A stretch of 64,000 nucleotides of DNA from an uncultured Eubacteriales bacterium (GTDB taxonomy: Bacteria; Bacillota; Clostridia; Lachnospirales; Lachnospiraceae): NCBI GenBank assembly GCA_949284175.1, contig CASDVE010000017.1, positions 1-64,000 of the forward strand, in the 5' to 3' direction. This document shows positions 38,265 to 47,904 of this stretch, piece by piece (the stretch's first letter is position 1; every line of letters begins with the position of its first letter). The notes under the pieces are model-generated. The model did not search any database. It worked only from the letters and a program-made list of their open reading frames with translations, and was not told where the DNA came from. The position numbers were made by a program, and so were the translations under genes.

Positions 38265-38581
38265 TCCGTTGCCTCTTCAATTGTTTTATTCTCTTCCATA
38301 TGCGTCACAATCTCAGTAACAAAGTTTACCTTGTCTGATGTGCGAGCTGAGAATAAAAAAAGTCCTATCAATACAGCAAGCATAAGACGAATTTTAAAAG
38401 AAGAAAATCCATAAGACTCTCCCCTTTCTTCTTCCATTTGCAATCCATAAACTTTTCTGTCCACTGGATGATACCCATTATTATAAGAGGTTCCTTGTAA
38501 AGCTTGGTGTAATTGATAATGACTTGTCGCCTCTTGATTCCTCATTTTTTGTATTACTTCTAATCTTGGATCCAATTCCAT
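38231..38581 (-). CDS. Hypothetical small membrane protein
   Basis: A 116-residue protein I do not recognise. The N-terminal half is hydrophilic (residues 1-62), a single hydrophobic helix follows (about 64-80, [16 protein letters not shown]), and a short acidic tail with a possible coiled segment ends it. Its 3' end overlaps the converging chemoreceptor by 34 nt. A GAGGA site precedes the ATG. Its codon use looks like its neighbours and it seems a genuine gene. Confidence 0.65.
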   Translation of the reverse strand: MELDPRLEVIQKMRNQEATSHYQLHQALQGTSYNNGYHPVDRKVYGLQMEEERGESYGFSSFKIRLMLAVLIGLFLFSARTSDKVNFVTEIVTHMEENKTIEEATDQIEALLPFSN

Positions 38582-38647
38582 TTATTTTGTCCTCGTTCTT
38601 TTTGTACACTATATGAAAAGAGAAAAAAAATTATTTCTAAACTTAAA

Positions 38648-38697
38648 AAAATGATGCTTTTTATGAATTGCCCATCATAAAAAACATCATTTTTTTC
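38648..38697. terminator. Bidirectional terminator after the PII gene
   Basis: ATGATGCTTTTTATGA (38651-38666) pairs with TCATAAAAAACATCAT (38675-38690) with a single mismatch and is bounded by A and T runs. Confidence 0.85.
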
Positions 38698-38724
38698 ACC
38701 TATATTAGGATTTTTATATTTCTA

Positions 38725-39084
38725 TTACAATTCTGACTGATAAATCGCATGACATCCCGTTTCTTTTGTCCGAATCCGTAAAGCATTTCGTATTTCGTAA
38801 CTAAAGATTTTACCATCTCCCACTTCGCCTGTATAAGCAGATTTTTGAATTGTTTCTATCACCTTTTCTTCCCACTCCTCAGAAGAAACCACGATTTCGA
38901 ATTTTACTTTATTTTGCATCTGAACATCTACTTCACTTCCTCTTACAAGCTCTTTGTATCCTCTTTGCTGTCCATATCCCATCACTTGTGAAATCGTAAT
39001 TCCATTGACTTTTATTTGATTTAATGCCTCTTTTACTTCTTCTATTCGTTCACTTCGTACAATTGCTTCTATTTTTATGATCAT
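38725..39084 (-). CDS. PII family nitrogen regulatory protein
   Basis: A 119-residue PII signal protein that senses 2-oxoglutarate and ATP/ADP and gates the ammonium channel. Hallmarks are the start MIIKIEAIVRSERIEEVKEALN, the T-loop GYGQQRGYKELVRGSEVD, and the C-loop GEVGDGKIFSYEI...RIRTKETG. The T-loop has valine where E. coli GlnB has the uridylylated Tyr51, so control by uridylylation is unlikely. ATG at 39084 has GGAGG upstream. It lies 17 nt after amt, the classic amt-glnK pair. Confidence 0.94.
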   Translation of the reverse strand: MIIKIEAIVRSERIEEVKEALNQIKVNGITISQVMGYGQQRGYKELVRGSEVDVQMQNKVKFEIVVSSEEWEEKVIETIQKSAYTGEVGDGKIFSYEIRNALRIRTKETGCHAIYQSEL

Positions 39085-39101
39085 ATTATACCTCCTACCA
39101 A

Positions 39102-40340
39102 TTAATCCCAACCTTGAAAAGATGGATAAGCACTTTCTCCATGCTGTGAAAGATCGAGGCCTATCTTTTCTTCTTTTTCTTCTACACGAAATGGTACAAA
39201 AATACGAATAATTCCATAACAGATAAGACTACCAATAATAGCAACTATTATTGTGATTAAAATTCCTATCAACTGTACAAAAAATAAATGTGTTTCCCCG
39301 AAGAACAGTCCATCCCACCTCGCAACAGGATTAATTGACGATTTCGCAAAAAGACCAGTAGCAATTCCGCCCCAAATCCCTCCGATTCCATGACAGCCAA
39401 ACGCATCTAGGGCATCGTCAATTTTTAATTTTCCTTTAATAAATGTCACTGTAAAATAACAAATAGGACTGACAAGAGCACCAATAATAATTGCTGTCCA
39501 TATTGGGACAAATCCTGCTCCCGGAGTAATTGCTACTAATCCTACAACTAATCCAGTGGATGCACCAACAAGCGTTGTTTTTTTACTTTTTATTACATCA
39601 ATCAACATCCATGAAAGCATAGCTACGGCAGCAGATACTGCGGAAGTCATAAACGCATGAGCTGCCAATCCATTTGCTCCTAATGCACTTCCTGCATTGA
39701 AGCCAAACCATCCAAACCATAATAAAGAAGCTCCGAGAACAACAAATGGAATATTGTGTACACGATAACTCGCTACTTCAAATCCTCTCCTCTTTCCAAC
39801 CAAACACGCTAATAAAAGAGCTGATACTCCTGAACTAATATGTACAACATTACCCCCAGCAAAATCAACAGAACCGATTTTTTGTAAAAATCCGCCTTGT
39901 CCCCAAACCATATGTGCCATTGGATAGTACACGATGATTGACCAAAGAATAATAAAGAACAATAATGCCTGAAAGCGAACTCTTCCAACTAAAGCTCCTG
40001 TTAATAGAGCTGGTGTAACCATTGCAAACATCATTTGAAATAGAACAAAAACAAGATGTGGAATCGTCTTTGAATAAATTCCAGTTTCCATTCCAATTCC
40101 ATGTAATCCAACCCATTGAAAGCTACCAATCACACCAAAATGATCCCTTCCAAAAGATAGAGAATATCCAAAAAGAATCCACATTAAAATAGAAACTCCC
40201 ATAATGGCTACGCATGCCATCATCGTATTACATACATTTTTTCTACGAACCAATCCTCCATAGAAAAATGCCAATCCTGGTGTCATTACAAACACCAATG
40301 CTGTTGAAATTAACATAAATGCAGTATCACCTGTATTCAT
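39102..40340 (-). CDS. amt: Ammonium transporter Amt
   Basis: A 412-residue ammonium channel with 11 membrane helices. Signature blocks include TPGLAFFYGGLVRRKN near the N-terminus, FAGGNVVHISSGVSALLLA and DDALDAFGCHGIGGIWG, the last two carrying the twin pore histidines. The start at 40340 follows GGGAGG; the longer frame upstream lacks a ribosome site. Cotranscribed with the PII gene, whose product would block the pore under nitrogen sufficiency. Confidence 0.96.
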   Translation of the reverse strand: MNTGDTAFMLISTALVFVMTPGLAFFYGGLVRRKNVCNTMMACVAIMGVSILMWILFGYSLSFGRDHFGVIGSFQWVGLHGIGMETGIYSKTIPHLVFVLFQMMFAMVTPALLTGALVGRVRFQALLFFIILWSIIVYYPMAHMVWGQGGFLQKIGSVDFAGGNVVHISSGVSALLLACLVGKRRGFEVASYRVHNIPFVVLGASLLWFGWFGFNAGSALGANGLAAHAFMTSAVSAAVAMLSWMLIDVIKSKKTTLVGASTGLVVGLVAITPGAGFVPIWTAIIIGALVSPICYFTVTFIKGKLKIDDALDAFGCHGIGGIWGGIATGLFAKSSINPVARWDGLFFGETHLFFVQLIGILITIIVAIIGSLICYGIIRIFVPFRVEEKEEKIGLDLSQHGESAYPSFQGWD

Positions 40341-40437
40341 ACTTGTTTCCTCCCTTTCTCTCTTGATTGAAATTTTTCTTTGCATGGTTCGAACACATTG
40401 CATTTTTTATAAGCAACATAGTTTCTTATAAAAAACA

Positions 40438-40481
40438 ACAAAGGCGTCTAAAGAATTCTACTCCTTTAAACGCCTTTGTTT
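40438..40481 (-). terminator. Terminator after tyrS
   Basis: ACAAAGGCGT (40438-40447) pairs with ACGCCTTTGT (40470-40479), with an inner TAAAG/CTTTA stem. On the minus strand TTGTTTTTT follows. The amt promoter must lie downstream of it, in about 40345-40435, or the hairpin acts as an attenuator for amt. Confidence 0.8.
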
Positions 40482-40627
40482 AAATATGAATTAAATCTAT
40501 CAAAAAATTCTAAAAAACACAAGTATAAAATGAAATAATTTCATATTTTGTCATTTTTCATAACTTTTTCTCATTTATCAAAAAATAATTCTTAATTTTT
40601 TACCAATTACTATTTTTCTATAATGAA

Positions 40628-41872
40628 TTAATTTTCATTAGCCTTTACTTGATAGAAGCCTTTCTTACCTTTTTTGATAAGCAATGCTCCATCATTGTTA
40701 TAATCATTGGATGTAAAGATCTGTTTTGTATCTGTCACTTTTACATCATTGACAGAAACTCCACCTTGCTCAATCGTTCTTCTTGCATCAGAACGAGTTT
40801 TGCAAAGTCCTGTATCCACTAACATGGTAATCAGATCAACACCTTCTGCCATCTGCTCTGCTGTGTAGTTAATCGTAGGAATATTAGCACTCATAGCACC
40901 ATTTGCAAATAAGGCTCTAGATGCTTCTTGTGCTTTTTTTGCCTCTTCTTCTCCATGAACGATTTTTGTAATCTCATAAGCAAGCACTTCTTTTGCTTTG
41001 TTGATCTCCGCATCTTTTAATGCACCAAGTCTTCTCACTTCTTCCATTGGAAGGAATGTTAATAGTCCTAAGCATTCTTCCACTTTGGCATCTTCTGTAT
41101 TTCTCCAGTATTGGTAGAAATCATATGGTGAAGTTTTTTCTGGATCAAGCCATACTGCACCTTTTACTGTTTTACCCATCTTTGTTCCATCGCTTGTTGT
41201 AAGAAGAGTGAGTGTTAAACCAAAGGCTGGTTCTTGTACTTTACGGCGAATTAAATCAGCACCTGCTAAAATATTTGACCACTGGTCATTTCCACCCATC
41301 TCTAATTTACAGCCGTATTTTTCATGCAATACATAGAAGTCATATGCTTGCATGAGCATATAGTTAAATTCAAAGAAAGTAAGCCCTTTGTCAGCACGAT
41401 TCATACGCTGTTTATAGCATTCTGCTGTGAGCATTTTGTTAACGGAAAAATGCACTCCTACTTCACGAAGAAATTCTACATAGTTTAAATCCAATAACCA
41501 ATCAGCATTGTTTGCCAAAATCGCTTTGTTATCATCAAAACTAATAAAACGAGATAACTGTTCTTTAAAACGATTTGCGTTGTAATCAATGGTTTCCTTA
41601 GTCATCATTTTTCTCATATCCGCTTTTCCTGATGGATCGCCGATCATCGTTGTTCCACCACCTAATAAAGCGATTGGTGTATGCCCATGTTGTTGCATGT
41701 GCATCATTGCCATAACGGTTAAAAAATGCCCCGCTGTTAAACTATCTGCTGTGGCATCAAAACCGATATAAAATTTTACTTTTTCTTTTCCTAATAATTC
41801 TCTTAATTCTTCATGTGTTGTCTGTGCGATAAACCCACGCTCTTGCAATACGTCATATACGTTTCTTTCCAT
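40628..41872 (-). CDS. tyrS: Tyrosyl-tRNA synthetase
   Basis: A class I synthetase charging tRNA-Tyr, 414 residues from the ATG at 41872. The HIGH-type element appears in [17 protein letters not shown], the KMSKS loop as DGTKMGKT, and an S4 RNA-binding domain forms the C-terminus ([18 protein letters not shown]). The nearest good Shine-Dalgarno, AGGAG at 41906-41910, is separated from the ATG by a 21-nt hairpin. A GTG three codons upstream is the alternative start. Expression is governed by the T-box upstream. Confidence 0.96.
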   Translation of the reverse strand: MERNVYDVLQERGFIAQTTHEELRELLGKEKVKFYIGFDATADSLTAGHFLTVMAMMHMQQHGHTPIALLGGGTTMIGDPSGKADMRKMMTKETIDYNANRFKEQLSRFISFDDNKAILANNADWLLDLNYVEFLREVGVHFSVNKMLTAECYKQRMNRADKGLTFFEFNYMLMQAYDFYVLHEKYGCKLEMGGNDQWSNILAGADLIRRKVQEPAFGLTLTLLTTSDGTKMGKTVKGAVWLDPEKTSPYDFYQYWRNTEDAKVEECLGLLTFLPMEEVRRLGALKDAEINKAKEVLAYEITKIVHGEEEAKKAQEASRALFANGAMSANIPTINYTAEQMAEGVDLITMLVDTGLCKTRSDARRTIEQGGVSVNDVKVTDTKQIFTSNDYNNDGALLIKKGKKGFYQVKANEN

Positions 41873-41882
41873 TTTTTGCACC

Positions 41883-41910
41883 GGATGCGAAACCCTTGCA
41901 TCCTACTCCT
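41883..41910 (-). promoter_or_regulatory. Hairpin between Shine-Dalgarno and tyrS start
   Basis: On the minus strand AGGAG (41906-41910) is followed by GGATGC-loop-GCATCC (41883-41903), then the ATG at 41872. With the hairpin folded, the effective SD-to-ATG spacing is about 12 nt; unfolded it is 33 nt. Confidence 0.5.
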
Positions 41911-41989
41911 TTCTGCTTATCTCTGAACTGATCATTTATTTTTAACACAGAATGATACAATGTCCTCTTTCCATTGAAAGATTTATGGT

Positions 41990-42262
41990 ATAAAAAAACG
42001 CCCTTTGTCAAAAGACAAAGGACGATATAAAACCGTGTTACCACCTTAATTCACTGTTATCTCACAAAAACAGCCTCAACTAGTGCCCTCTAGCACCATG
42101 CGTTGTAACGTACGCAAAACGGACATAGCCTACTCATTTCTTTTCGGTATCCAGCTCCGGAATGTATTCATACTTCTTATACCAAAGTCTTTCACCAACC
42201 GACTTCTCTCTGAGATAATCAGAAATATTACTCTTTTCCTTCATCGCTTTTTCTGTATTATG
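41990..42262 (-). ncRNA. Tyrosine T-box riboswitch
   Basis: A leader RNA that reads uncharged tRNA-Tyr. The antiterminator T-box sequence AAGGTGGTAACACGG is at 42031-42047 (minus strand). The terminator CGTCCTTTGTCTTTTGACAAAGGGCG with eight Ts is at 41991-42024. A stem I region upstream contains GAATACATTCC, whose UAC can serve as the tyrosine specifier codon. Placement in front of tyrS fits. Confidence 0.92.
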
Positions 42263-42268
42263 GTTTTA

Positions 42269-42297
42269 ATCATATAGCAAACATTTTAAAATGTCAA
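42269..42297 (-). promoter_or_regulatory. Promoter of the T-box-tyrS transcript
   Basis: On the minus strand TTGACA (42292-42297) and TATGAT (42269-42274) with a 17-nt spacer; the T-box begins about 7 nt later. Confidence 0.8.
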
Positions 42298-42317
42298 GCA
42301 ATTCTTGTCCACTTTTT

Positions 42318-43510
42318 CTATTCACTATTTTTTCCTTCCAGTTTTATTAATTTTCTTTCTAAGAATCGAACAAACATTAATTTGATAAGAGCCGTAATTG
42401 GAACTGCTAAGATCATACCAACAAATCCTAATATACTTCCTCCTACAATCACACCCATTAAGACAAAGACAGGTTCAATTGCTACGCTTCTTGCCATCAT
42501 TTTAGGCCCAACATAATTTCCATCAATCTGCTGTAAAATAAATAAGAAAATAAGGGCAATTAACACTTGTTTCTCCTGTCCATTTAATAGACCAAATCCA
42601 ATGGTACCTACATAGGCAACAAAAGGCCCCGCATAGGGAATATAATTACAAATACCAGCAATACACCCAATTAAAATTCCATATCGAATCCCGATGATTC
42701 CAAGCAATACACTGATGGAAACCGCCATAAATATAACATCGGCTGTCTGCCCTCTGACATATCCTGAAAAAATTCGATCCACATCATGATACCATCGTTT
42801 TACCCTCTGATACGTGCTATCTTTAAAAAAGATTTTGCCAATAATATTGCCATATAATACAAAGGTATTTTTATCAATTAAAAAATAAATGGATAACACA
42901 ATACCTAATCCAAGTTTTAGAAGCATTCCTGACGCATTCATTGTCGTTGTCATAAGACTTCCCATGAAATTATGCACATGGAAAGAAAGCTCTCTCCTTG
43001 CTTCCTCAAAGTTCTGCATAAAAAAACCATCCCCTAAATGAAGTCCTGAAAGCGTATTATCAATTTCTTGTAATGAGAGAATAAAACTCTGTAAATACTC
43101 TGTCAATAGGTGATGAATGCTTGTGACACCCTCCCCTTTTATCTGCGTACTAATACTATATATTGCCAATGCCATAAGCCCAGCTACGATTCCAAATAAC
43201 AATAAAAAAGTGAGAATCACCGCAAATAATCGACTTTTACGGCTATATCCAAGTCTTTTTTTCACAGTTTTACATAGCCATTTTTCAATCCATGTGACAA
43301 TGGGATCAAAAAGCCATGCAATTACGGCACCGATAAAAATCGGTGCCGTAATTCGAAAAAATTTCTTATCATTTTAGTTGCCCACAAAAAAATAACATCA
43401 ATCTTCGTTATCACATAGGATAGAGCAACAATGAGAAAAATGGTAAAAACCACGTACCCACTGATGAGAAGATATTCCGCTTTTAAGCAGGCACGAAATT
43501 TTTTTCGCAT
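42318..43510 (-). pseudogene. AI-2E family transporter in two frames (disrupted or recoded by -1 frameshift)
   Basis: The N-terminal frame starts at 43510 (MRKKFRACLKAEYLL), carries the first hydrophobic helix and stops at 43322. The -1 frame continues FFRITAPIFIGAVIAWLFDPIVTWIEKW and runs to 42318 with the whole AI-2E body (PYAGPFVAYVGTI, LQQIDGNYVGPKMM). Joined, the product is about 397 residues, the normal family length. The switch lies in AAATTTTTT (43364-43356): the heptamer A AAT TTT in the zero frame, followed after 4-6 nt by a perfect 15-bp hairpin (43320-43353). One missing T in a T7 run would also explain it. A GTG at 43265 is sometimes callable as a start of a shortened protein. 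Confidence 0.85.
43320..43353 (-). other. Perfect 15-bp hairpin inside the AI-2E gene
   Basis: AATTACGGCACCGAT (43320-43334) and ATCGGTGCCGTAATT (43339-43353) form a 15-bp stem with a 4-nt loop within coding sequence. No T run follows on the minus strand, so it is not a normal terminator. It ends at the zero-frame stop codon and starts a few bases after the slippery heptamer. Confidence 0.85.
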
Positions 43511-43520
43511 ACGAACACTC

Positions 43521-44981
43521 CTATTTGCAATAGTTATAAAACTCCTTTAACACAAGTAATAAATATTCGTATACTCTTTTTGTAGATGAAATATTCAACC
43601 TTTCATCTGGTGTATGAATCCCCTGCATATCTGGTCCAATGGAAACAATATCAAGATATGGCATCTTTTCAGAGAAAAGTCCGCATTCCAACCCCGCATG
43701 AATCGCACAAACTTCTGGTTTCTTTCCTGTCAACTCTTCATATTTATCAACAAATAATGTGCGAAGAGCGGAATCTTTCTTAAATTCCCATGCTGGATAA
43801 TCTCCTCTTACGGTAACAGTTCCGCCAAATAGCTGAGCTAAGTCCTCCACTTTCTTTGTAATAAGCCCCTTTAATGTAACTTTTGAACTGCGGATGGCAT
43901 GAGTACAAGTCACTTCGTCTTCCGTTGTTCTTAACACACCTAAATTCAGAGAACTCTCCACAAGATTTGGAATCTCAAAGCTCATTGTTTGAATTCCATT
44001 GATCACATGGAATAAATAACGCACAACACGATTTGTGCTGTCCTCATCAAAGGCTTGTCTTGTACCTTCTTCCTTTTCTGTCAGAACGATCAAAACATCA
44101 GGATCGGTAACTGCAAATTCTGCTTGAATCTCTTTTGCTACCTTTTCTACTATCTCTTTTGCCTTTATCATATTCTCTTTTGGAAGAACAATTTCTGCTT
44201 GTGCCTCTCTAGGAATCGCATTATCTTTTAATCCGCCTTCCATTGACATGACACGAACGCTAAGAGGAAGCAATTCATATAACACTCTTCCTAACAATAT
44301 GTTAGAATTTGCTCTTCCAGTATGAATCTGATCCCCAGAATGTCCTCCTTTTAAGCCACGAATCGTAAGCTCTGCTACCATACCAGTCATATTTTCTCTC
44401 TTCACTGGTAAATGTGCTTTTGATTTATTTCCACCTGCACAGCTTGTTAAAATTTCGCCTTCTCTTTCAGAATCCACATTGATCATATATTCTGCTTTTA
44501 GATCAGATACGTCAAGTCCTAACGCTCCATCCATCCCTGTTTCTTCATCTGTTGTAAGAACAACTTCTAGTCTTGGATGCTCTAAAGACTGATCTTCTAA
44601 AATCGCAAGGGCATAAGCAACTGCGATTCCATCATCTCCGCCTAAAGTTGTTCCATTAGCGTGAATCCAATCCCCATCAACGCCGATGTTCAATGGTTCT
44701 TTTTCCATATCAATGGGATTATCTTGATTTTTTTCGCACACCATATCAATGTGTCCTTGAATCATAACCGTTTTATCGCTTGGGTATCCAAAAGATGCTT
44801 CTTTTACGATCACAACATTTAACAATTCATCCTGTCTTACTTGTAATCCAAGATTCTTTGCAAAGTTGACACAATAATCGCTGATCTGTTGTACATTGCC
44901 AGAACCATGTGGAATCTGTGTGAGATCTTCAAATATTTCAAATACTCTTGCTGGTGCAAGCCCTTCTAATACTCGTTTCAT
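43521..44981 (-). CDS. pepD: Aminoacyl-histidine dipeptidase (PepD, M20 family)
   Basis: A 486-residue cytosolic zinc dipeptidase with broad preference that includes Xaa-His. The metal ligands lie in GHIDMVCEKNQ (about residue 77), GDDGIAVAYAL, DEETGMDGALG and near the C-terminal HAGLECGLF. The dimerisation (lid) domain occupies the middle. Its start follows an AGAGGT site. The gap to the upstream MFS gene is about 150 nt and probably holds its promoter. Confidence 0.94.
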   Translation of the reverse strand: MKRVLEGLAPARVFEIFEDLTQIPHGSGNVQQISDYCVNFAKNLGLQVRQDELLNVVIVKEASFGYPSDKTVMIQGHIDMVCEKNQDNPIDMEKEPLNIGVDGDWIHANGTTLGGDDGIAVAYALAILEDQSLEHPRLEVVLTTDEETGMDGALGLDVSDLKAEYMINVDSEREGEILTSCAGGNKSKAHLPVKRENMTGMVAELTIRGLKGGHSGDQIHTGRANSNILLGRVLYELLPLSVRVMSMEGGLKDNAIPREAQAEIVLPKENMIKAKEIVEKVAKEIQAEFAVTDPDVLIVLTEKEEGTRQAFDEDSTNRVVRYLFHVINGIQTMSFEIPNLVESSLNLGVLRTTEDEVTCTHAIRSSKVTLKGLITKKVEDLAQLFGGTVTVRGDYPAWEFKKDSALRTLFVDKYEELTGKKPEVCAIHAGLECGLFSEKMPYLDIVSIGPDMQGIHTPDERLNISSTKRVYEYLLLVLKEFYNYCK

Positions 44982-45128
44982 TTTTCTACCTCTTTTTCTA
45001 AGTTATTCTTTTTATCTATCTTAGCACAAAATATAAAAACTGAAAACCTTAGAAAAAAAGTTACCTCCATTTTCCCTTTTCCTTATCGTTATTGTGTGTT
45101 AGATTGCTAATTTTATACAAATACATTC

Positions 45129-46328
45129 CTATACTAGCTTGCTTTTCACCCTTTTTTCCATTACACACAGAAACAGCAACAAAAGGAGCAAACCGATCGC
45201 CAGTGCTATAAAAACAGTATGAACACTCCAATGGCTCATTTTAGCCGAACCAAATAAAAATACAATTTCAATAAAGTTGGAAAACATACTATAAAAGGAT
45301 AAAACCGTTGCTCTATCCTTATGCAATCCCAAACCATCAATATGTGCATTTTGATATTTATTCAAATACACACTTAAAATAGATAGTGCAGTAGGCAATA
45401 AAAGCATTGGAATGAAAACAAAAAAGTTGCTTAACAATGCGATTCCAAACACAATTACTATGGTAATCGCTAATGCAATCTCCATTTTGTAAAAGGCGTT
45501 ATATTCTCCTATTTTTTCTATTATGTAAGGACTTATAAATTGTATACCTGTATATGCTAAAATTAAAATCGTCATATAATTTTCATTGAGATTTAGCTCT
45601 AGTATCATCGAGATATAAAAGAAATTGATCAAAAGAAACGAAATGTTTATGAATCCCGTTAACAGAATAATCATTGTATCTGTCATTCCAAAAGGATACT
45701 TCCTAAAGCCTTTTATTTTAGGTCTATCACTTGTTACCTTGGTCGCATTCACATGGATATTTTCCAGTTGAAAGGAAAACAAAAAAGCTATCAGAGAACA
45801 AAAGATAGTAGAAAGGAGTAATCCATTCATTCCCCATAAGGAATTAATGATAGAAAATCCAATGGTAGAAATAAGAAACCCTGCATTGGAATAATTTCCA
45901 ATCACTGCTGAATTTTTAGCAAATTTTTTCTCCGATATACAATAAAGATAGCTGGAAATCGTTCCCGAATTAAAGGCAAAAGATATTCCTTCTAACACAA
46001 CCTCTAAGCAAAATAAAATAAAATTATTTGCACAGAACATCAAAATTCTAGCTATCAAGATAAAAAAGTTGCTAAAAAGTAACGTTTTTTTATAGCCAAT
46101 TCGATCGGTTATAAAACCACAAGGTATCTCAAATAGAAAAATGCTAAACGATAAAATTGCTTGTAATAAAAAGAATTGTGAATATGTGATTCCAAATCGA
46201 GTACGCACCAATAACGCAACTGGTGCATAAAATATTAATCCACCAAATAAAACTATGATTTTCAGTATGGATAAACTCTGAATCCGATTCCTATACAATT
46301 CTTTTTCTTTCTTCATAAAAACAAGCAT
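45129..46328 (-). CDS. MFS transporter
   Basis: A 399-residue major facilitator with 12 predicted helices. The MFS loop 2-3 signature is seen as GFITDRIGYKKTLL (near residue 70). The layout resembles drug efflux proteins of the macrolide-exporter type, but the substrate cannot be read. It is richer in A+T, Asn, Ile and Phe than its neighbours, which may point to acquisition. An eight-G run forms an unusual Shine-Dalgarno before the ATG. Its own promoter and a 16-bp palindrome lie upstream. Confidence 0.88.
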   Translation of the reverse strand: MLVFMKKEKELYRNRIQSLSILKIIVLFGGLIFYAPVALLVRTRFGITYSQFFLLQAILSFSIFLFEIPCGFITDRIGYKKTLLFSNFFILIARILMFCANNFILFCLEVVLEGISFAFNSGTISSYLYCISEKKFAKNSAVIGNYSNAGFLISTIGFSIINSLWGMNGLLLSTIFCSLIAFLFSFQLENIHVNATKVTSDRPKIKGFRKYPFGMTDTMIILLTGFINISFLLINFFYISMILELNLNENYMTILILAYTGIQFISPYIIEKIGEYNAFYKMEIALAITIVIVFGIALLSNFFVFIPMLLLPTALSILSVYLNKYQNAHIDGLGLHKDRATVLSFYSMFSNFIEIVFLFGSAKMSHWSVHTVFIALAIGLLLLLLFLCVMEKRVKSKLV

Positions 46329-46365
46329 TTTGCTTCTTCCCCCCCCTTATATATTATTTTCTTAT

Positions 46366-46435
46366 ATTATAAATATCTTCCATAAATTGTCAATAATTTT
46401 CATTACTTTTTAATTTATTTATACAAATTTGTATA
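46366..46435 (-). promoter_or_regulatory. Promoter of the MFS gene with upstream palindrome
   Basis: On the minus strand TTGACA (46388-46393) and TATAAT (46366-46371) with a 16-nt spacer. The exact 16-bp palindrome TATACAAATTTGTATA (46420-46435) lies 26 bp upstream of the -35 and could bind a regulator. Confidence 0.6.
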
Positions 46436-46444
46436 TTAAAAAAT

Positions 46445-46474
46445 GGAAGCAGTATGAAAAATCATACTGCTCCC
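46445..46474 (-). terminator. Terminator after the DUF711 gene
   Basis: AGCAGTATGA (46448-46457) pairs with TCATACTGCT (46462-46471); on the minus strand it is followed by TCCATTTTTT. Confidence 0.8.
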
Positions 46475-46521
46475 ATGATACATTCCTTCTTTTTTCTCAG
46501 TTAAAATTCTTATCGAAATCC

Positions 46522-47886
46522 TTAGTTTTTAAAGCTATGAATTGGGGCTGGAATCCTTCCCCCTCGTTTTACAAAGGCATCACAACTAAAGCGATTCACT
46601 GGCATAATTGGTGCATATCCGAGCAATCCACCAAACTCTGCAATTTCACCAACCCCTTTTCCAATGACAGGAATAATACGAACGGCTGTTGTCTTTTGAT
46701 TGATCATACCAAGTGCCATTTCATCCGCGATCAACCCAGAAATGGTCGTTGCTTTTGTATCTCCTGGAATGGCGATCATATCAAGCCCTACGGAGCAGAC
46801 ACAAGTCATCGCTTCTAATTTCTCCATTGTAAGTGCTCCAACTGCCACCGCATCGATCATTCTCTTATCTTCGCTGACTGGAATAAATGCACCACTTAAC
46901 CCTCCAACATAAGAAGATGCCATGACACCACCTTTTTTCACCTGATCATTTAACATGGCAAGAGCTGCTGTTGTTCCCGGTGCTCCTGTATACTCTAAAC
47001 CAATCTCTTCTAAAATTTCACCAACACTATCACCAACGGCTGGTGTTGGTGCAAGAGAAAGATCGATGATTCCAAATGGGACTCCTAGACGTTTGGATGC
47101 TTCTTTTGCCACAAGCTGTCCCACCCTTGTAATCTTAAAAGCGGTCTTTTTAATGGTTTCACAAAGCACTTCAAAATCTTTGCCACGAACTTTTTCGATG
47201 GCACGCTTTACAACACCTGGTCCACTTACACCAACATGAATCACAACATCTGGCTCTGTCACTCCATGAAATGCTCCTGCCATAAAGGGATTATCATCCG
47301 GTGCATTACAAAAAACAACGAATTTTGCATTTCCAAAGGAATCCTTTTCCTTTGTCGCTTCTGCTGTTTCCACAATCTTTTCTCCAATGAGCTTTATGGC
47401 ATCCATATTGATACCTGTTTTCGTAGAGCCCACATTGACAGAAGAACAAACGATCTCTGTTTGAGATAATGCCTTTGGAAGGGAGCGAATTAATAACTCA
47501 TCCGCTGGAGTCATTCCCTTTGAAACAAGAGCAGAATATCCACCAATAAAGTTTACCCCCACTTCTTTTGCAGAGCGGTCAAGAACTTTTGCAAGATATA
47601 CAAAATCGTCTTCTGTTTTGCATACGCCACCGCCGATTAAGGCAATTGGTGTGACAGAAATTCTCTTGTTCACAATCGGAACACCAAATTCTCTTTCAAT
47701 CTCTTCTCCTGTCTTTACAAGATCTTTTGCTTTTGTCGTAATTTTTTTATAGATGTTTTCTCCAACTTCTTCTAATGTACTTCCTGTACAGTCTAAAAGG
47801 CTAATTCCCATAGTAATCGTTCTAACATCCAGATTCATCTCATGAATCATTCGGTTGGTTTCAAAAACCTCATTTATATTAATCAT
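46522..47886 (-). CDS. PFL family protein (DUF711/UPF0210)
   Basis: A 454-residue protein of the UPF0210/DUF711 family, structurally related to pyruvate formate-lyase-like folds but without a proven activity. Typical blocks are [39 protein letters not shown] and the C-terminal GCGGRIPAP-like end ([17 protein letters not shown]). It follows the ACT-domain gene by 18 nt; the two occur together across clostridia and bifidobacteria, suggesting one functional unit, perhaps amino-acid-sensing. Confidence 0.92.
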   Translation of the reverse strand: MININEVFETNRMIHEMNLDVRTITMGISLLDCTGSTLEEVGENIYKKITTKAKDLVKTGEEIEREFGVPIVNKRISVTPIALIGGGVCKTEDDFVYLAKVLDRSAKEVGVNFIGGYSALVSKGMTPADELLIRSLPKALSQTEIVCSSVNVGSTKTGINMDAIKLIGEKIVETAEATKEKDSFGNAKFVVFCNAPDDNPFMAGAFHGVTEPDVVIHVGVSGPGVVKRAIEKVRGKDFEVLCETIKKTAFKITRVGQLVAKEASKRLGVPFGIIDLSLAPTPAVGDSVGEILEEIGLEYTGAPGTTAALAMLNDQVKKGGVMASSYVGGLSGAFIPVSEDKRMIDAVAVGALTMEKLEAMTCVCSVGLDMIAIPGDTKATTISGLIADEMALGMINQKTTAVRIIPVIGKGVGEIAEFGGLLGYAPIMPVNRFSCDAFVKRGGRIPAPIHSFKN

Positions 47887-47904
47887 CGTTTGAAACCCTC
47901 CCTT

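Noticed and set aside
42001-42047. Stand-alone terminator upstream of tyrS
   Set aside because: The AAGGTGGTAACACGG box directly before it shows that it is the terminator arm of a T-box.
46420-46435. Palindrome upstream of the MFS gene as a terminator
   Set aside because: It has no loop and no T tail; an operator reading fits better.
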